64,000 nucleotides of DNA from Stenopsyche tienmushanensis. Lineage: Eukaryota; Arthropoda; Insecta; Trichoptera; Stenopsychidae. Every line of letters begins with the position of its first letter. The first letter of the stretch is position 1. Under the pieces are notes generated by a model. It saw only the letters and a list, made by a program, of their open reading frames with translations. It searched no databases and was not told where the DNA came from. Shown piece by piece: positions 61,986-64,000 of this stretch. The position numbers were made by a program, and so were the translations under genes. The stretch covers positions 310,001 through 374,000 of the forward strand of contig WACJ01000304.1 in the NCBI GenBank assembly GCA_008973525.1, read 5' to 3'.

Positions 61986-62835
61986 AACGCATCACTCAAT
62001 AAGTTCGTAGGACTTTTTTTCACAGTTTGCGATAAAACGGTTTGCAGATGCTGAAAAATAATAAGTTAATAGATACATTTTAGTTTCAGTCCTTCCCTTA
62101 CGGGCTTTAAGGAACTCCATATTTAATATTTCCAGCATATCTGTATATTAGACCGGTTACTTAAACAGATTGTTTTTCACAAGATATAATAAAAAAATCT
62201 CAGAAAGCGGTTCAAGCTTTATGTATGAACGATGAAGATGAAGCCAAAGAGAGCCAATATAATTGTACAATAAACAAGATGATTTGGAACTTTTGGAAAA
62301 CTATGTTGAAGAACTCATACGTTAAAATGATTGAGACTAGGGAAGAATAATAAAGAACAGTAAAATATTGGGTGACAGGGTTTAAACGAGTCCGTACTAG
62401 CTGCCAAAACGAACATCGCTGTGGTCGACCAAATGAGGTGACCACGCCAGAAACGGCGAAGAAAACCCTCGAAATGATATTATATGACTGTCAACTAGCG
62501 GGCACAACCTGAGATATCACTAGATCGTCCCGGATCACTGGAATTCCCAATTTCTCACAGGACATTAGCGATTTAGAACCTCGTTGGTTAGGTTTAAGTC
62601 ATGCGGACACACACACAACTTCGGAGTGTCCATATAGAGATCCGTTAGTGGACGCAGACCTTGTTCTGTAGACATATTCGGGCATTGCGTCCAATCGCGA
62701 GGCGCTCCTTCGATGTGTCAGTGGTCCGAGATTCGGACCGGTTGTACACGGAAACCTTGTGGCCACTCCCTCTTATTTTAGGGCTTTTTGTAAAAAAAAA
62801 AATGGGTAAAACCGCACCCCTGGGACTTTCTACGA
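61986..62835 (+). mobile_element. Decayed mariner, family 4
   Basis: Left terminus AACGCATCACTCAATAAGTT then CGTAGGAC, as in the two MITEs. 62365-62530 encodes VTGFKRVRTSCQNEHRCGRP and VTTPETAKKTLEMIL, the mariner linker before the catalytic domain. The rest is scrambled by deletions, and no DD34D motif or right terminus is seen. Confidence 0.65.
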
Positions 62836-62839
62836 CTTC

Positions 62840-64000
62840 CACCTAGAAGAATAGGCCCTTCCTAGCGGCCGGTTACAATTATTTTCAAAGGCCTAGTACC
62901 GTTTTTCTGGCTCGCAAGAGAGACAAAAAACTCTTCCCTACCCTATACAATATATATTTATATAATTATTATTCATTTATTTTATAATTTTAAACACTAT
63001 TTATCTATATATTTATCCGAGCCTAAACATTTCAAAGTTAAATTAGAATCTTTAGCTAGCTTCCTCCCGCGCCCAGAGCGCAAGTGGCCGCAAGAAGTGG
63101 AGAAGGAGTATGTCTTTGCGAACATTTAAAATGATGACTTGGCACTACGTTGTGCACTTTGCAAGAGGGCTGGCATGATCCCGAATAACGGGATCAACAC
63201 ATGGCTCGGGTCAGAGGAGGGTCTCCATGTTGTTTTATCCGTGCGTTTCCCCGGATACAAGACGGACGATGCAATTTGAATTTCACAGCATCATCGTCAT
63301 TTAAATTTTATATTGTGTAATATCTTTCAAAACATGATTAATATAATTTTATATTTTTCTACAAAGTCAATAAAGTCACTGAAAATTTGATCGAAACTGG
63401 CTGATTGATTCGAGAGATGACTATTAAAATGCGGAATAGTTTGAATAATTTTAGTCTTTTTTCGCAATTTTAGCTCGAATCTGATCATAAATGCAATTTT
63501 TATAAGCATTGATTATATTTTTTTATTAAGTATTTTTATTAAATTTTATGTGTGAGTAATTTACACATAATTTTTTTTAAATTTATTTAAAATTAATTAA
63601 TATTCATATTTTCATAATATCACATATGACTAATTTAAAGGGTAGGGTGGTGGGTTTTTTTCCTATTATTTGAACGAAGCCTTCATACGGAATTCCTAGC
63701 GACCGTCAGTATAAATTACTTAGTCCAAGACGATGGACGTCAGTCCTTATGGCAAATAAGAATTTCATTATTCATTTCAAAATAATTTGCTTTTATTGTT
63801 AAAAAATGTATTTATTGCTTTACGAATCGATTTTGCATATTTTTTAAAAGATTTCTTTTTGATATTTTTACAACGGTTTTAAAATGCTCAAACTAAGGGA
63901 ATTTTATACTGTGTCTATAGATGTCTGTTTTAATAGGGATAAAGAGGTGAATTTCCGTAAAACAAGAAGTAAATATCCGTTTTAATAAGCAAACATATTC
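62840..64000. other. Window end: GC-richer block at 63050-63290, otherwise AT-rich
   Basis: 63050-63290 is GC-richer and holds a frame with ALRCALCKRAGMIPNN, matching nothing I can name. The remainder to 64000 shows no feature. Confidence 0.3.

Overview
This is nuclear DNA of an arthropod, most likely an insect. It is strongly AT-rich, its genes are split by introns with GT/AG borders and T-rich acceptors, the likely promoters carry TCAGT-type initiators, and most recognisable sequence is decayed transposon: mariner (DD34D), pogo/Tigger, hAT, piggyBac and Mutator-like elements, plus RTE-like and Jockey-like retrotransposons. The sequence does not let me name the order or species. There is no sign of prokaryotic gene organisation, CRISPR, rRNA or tRNA.

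Three host genes can be reconstructed. Two are paralogous hotdog-fold acyl-CoA thioesterases of the ACOT13/THEM2 type: 2407-4654 on the plus strand and 9691-8962 on the minus strand. They lie tail to tail and share both intron positions and phases. The third is a phytanoyl-CoA dioxygenase domain protein (PHYHD1 type) on the minus strand. It runs from a promoter and noncoding first exon near 37.1 kb to its stop at 10969, with six coding exons encoding about 278 residues. Its introns hold much of the window's transposon load. All its splice joins and its reading frame are intact, yet two of the three Fe(II) ligands and the 2-oxoglutarate-binding arginine are replaced. This makes it a candidate pseudoenzyme and the most interesting single observation here. 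All three genes fit peroxisomal or mitochondrial acyl-CoA and lipid metabolism, but nothing shows they act together.

Layout: 0-0.6 kb Jockey-like remnant; 2.4-4.7 kb thioesterase 1 with a piggyBac remnant in intron 1; 6.4-7.3 kb hAT-like ends around a Tigger fragment; 9.0-9.7 kb thioesterase 2; 10.1-10.5 kb Helitron-like repeat; 11.0-37.1 kb the PHYHD1-like gene, with a large Tigger/mariner/RTE nest (15.5-18.8 kb), hAT tail fragments, a Mutator-like remnant (20.3-21.4 kb), another Tigger (25.3-26.0 kb) and a mariner fragment (28.4 kb) in its introns. From 37 to 56 kb I see no host gene, only a nearly complete mariner (39.5-40.75 kb), a Tigger deletion copy, a hAT MITE carrying an inserted mariner (44.7-46.15 kb), and more MULE and hAT pieces.

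At 56.6-56.8 kb a likely first coding exon of an unidentified plus-strand gene (start MSDEDKPT) follows an 11-bp minisatellite. Its rest is not recognisable before the window ends. The final 7 kb, formally its first intron, holds a 58-bp-arm foldback, RTE and mariner remnants and several GC-richer repeat blocks.
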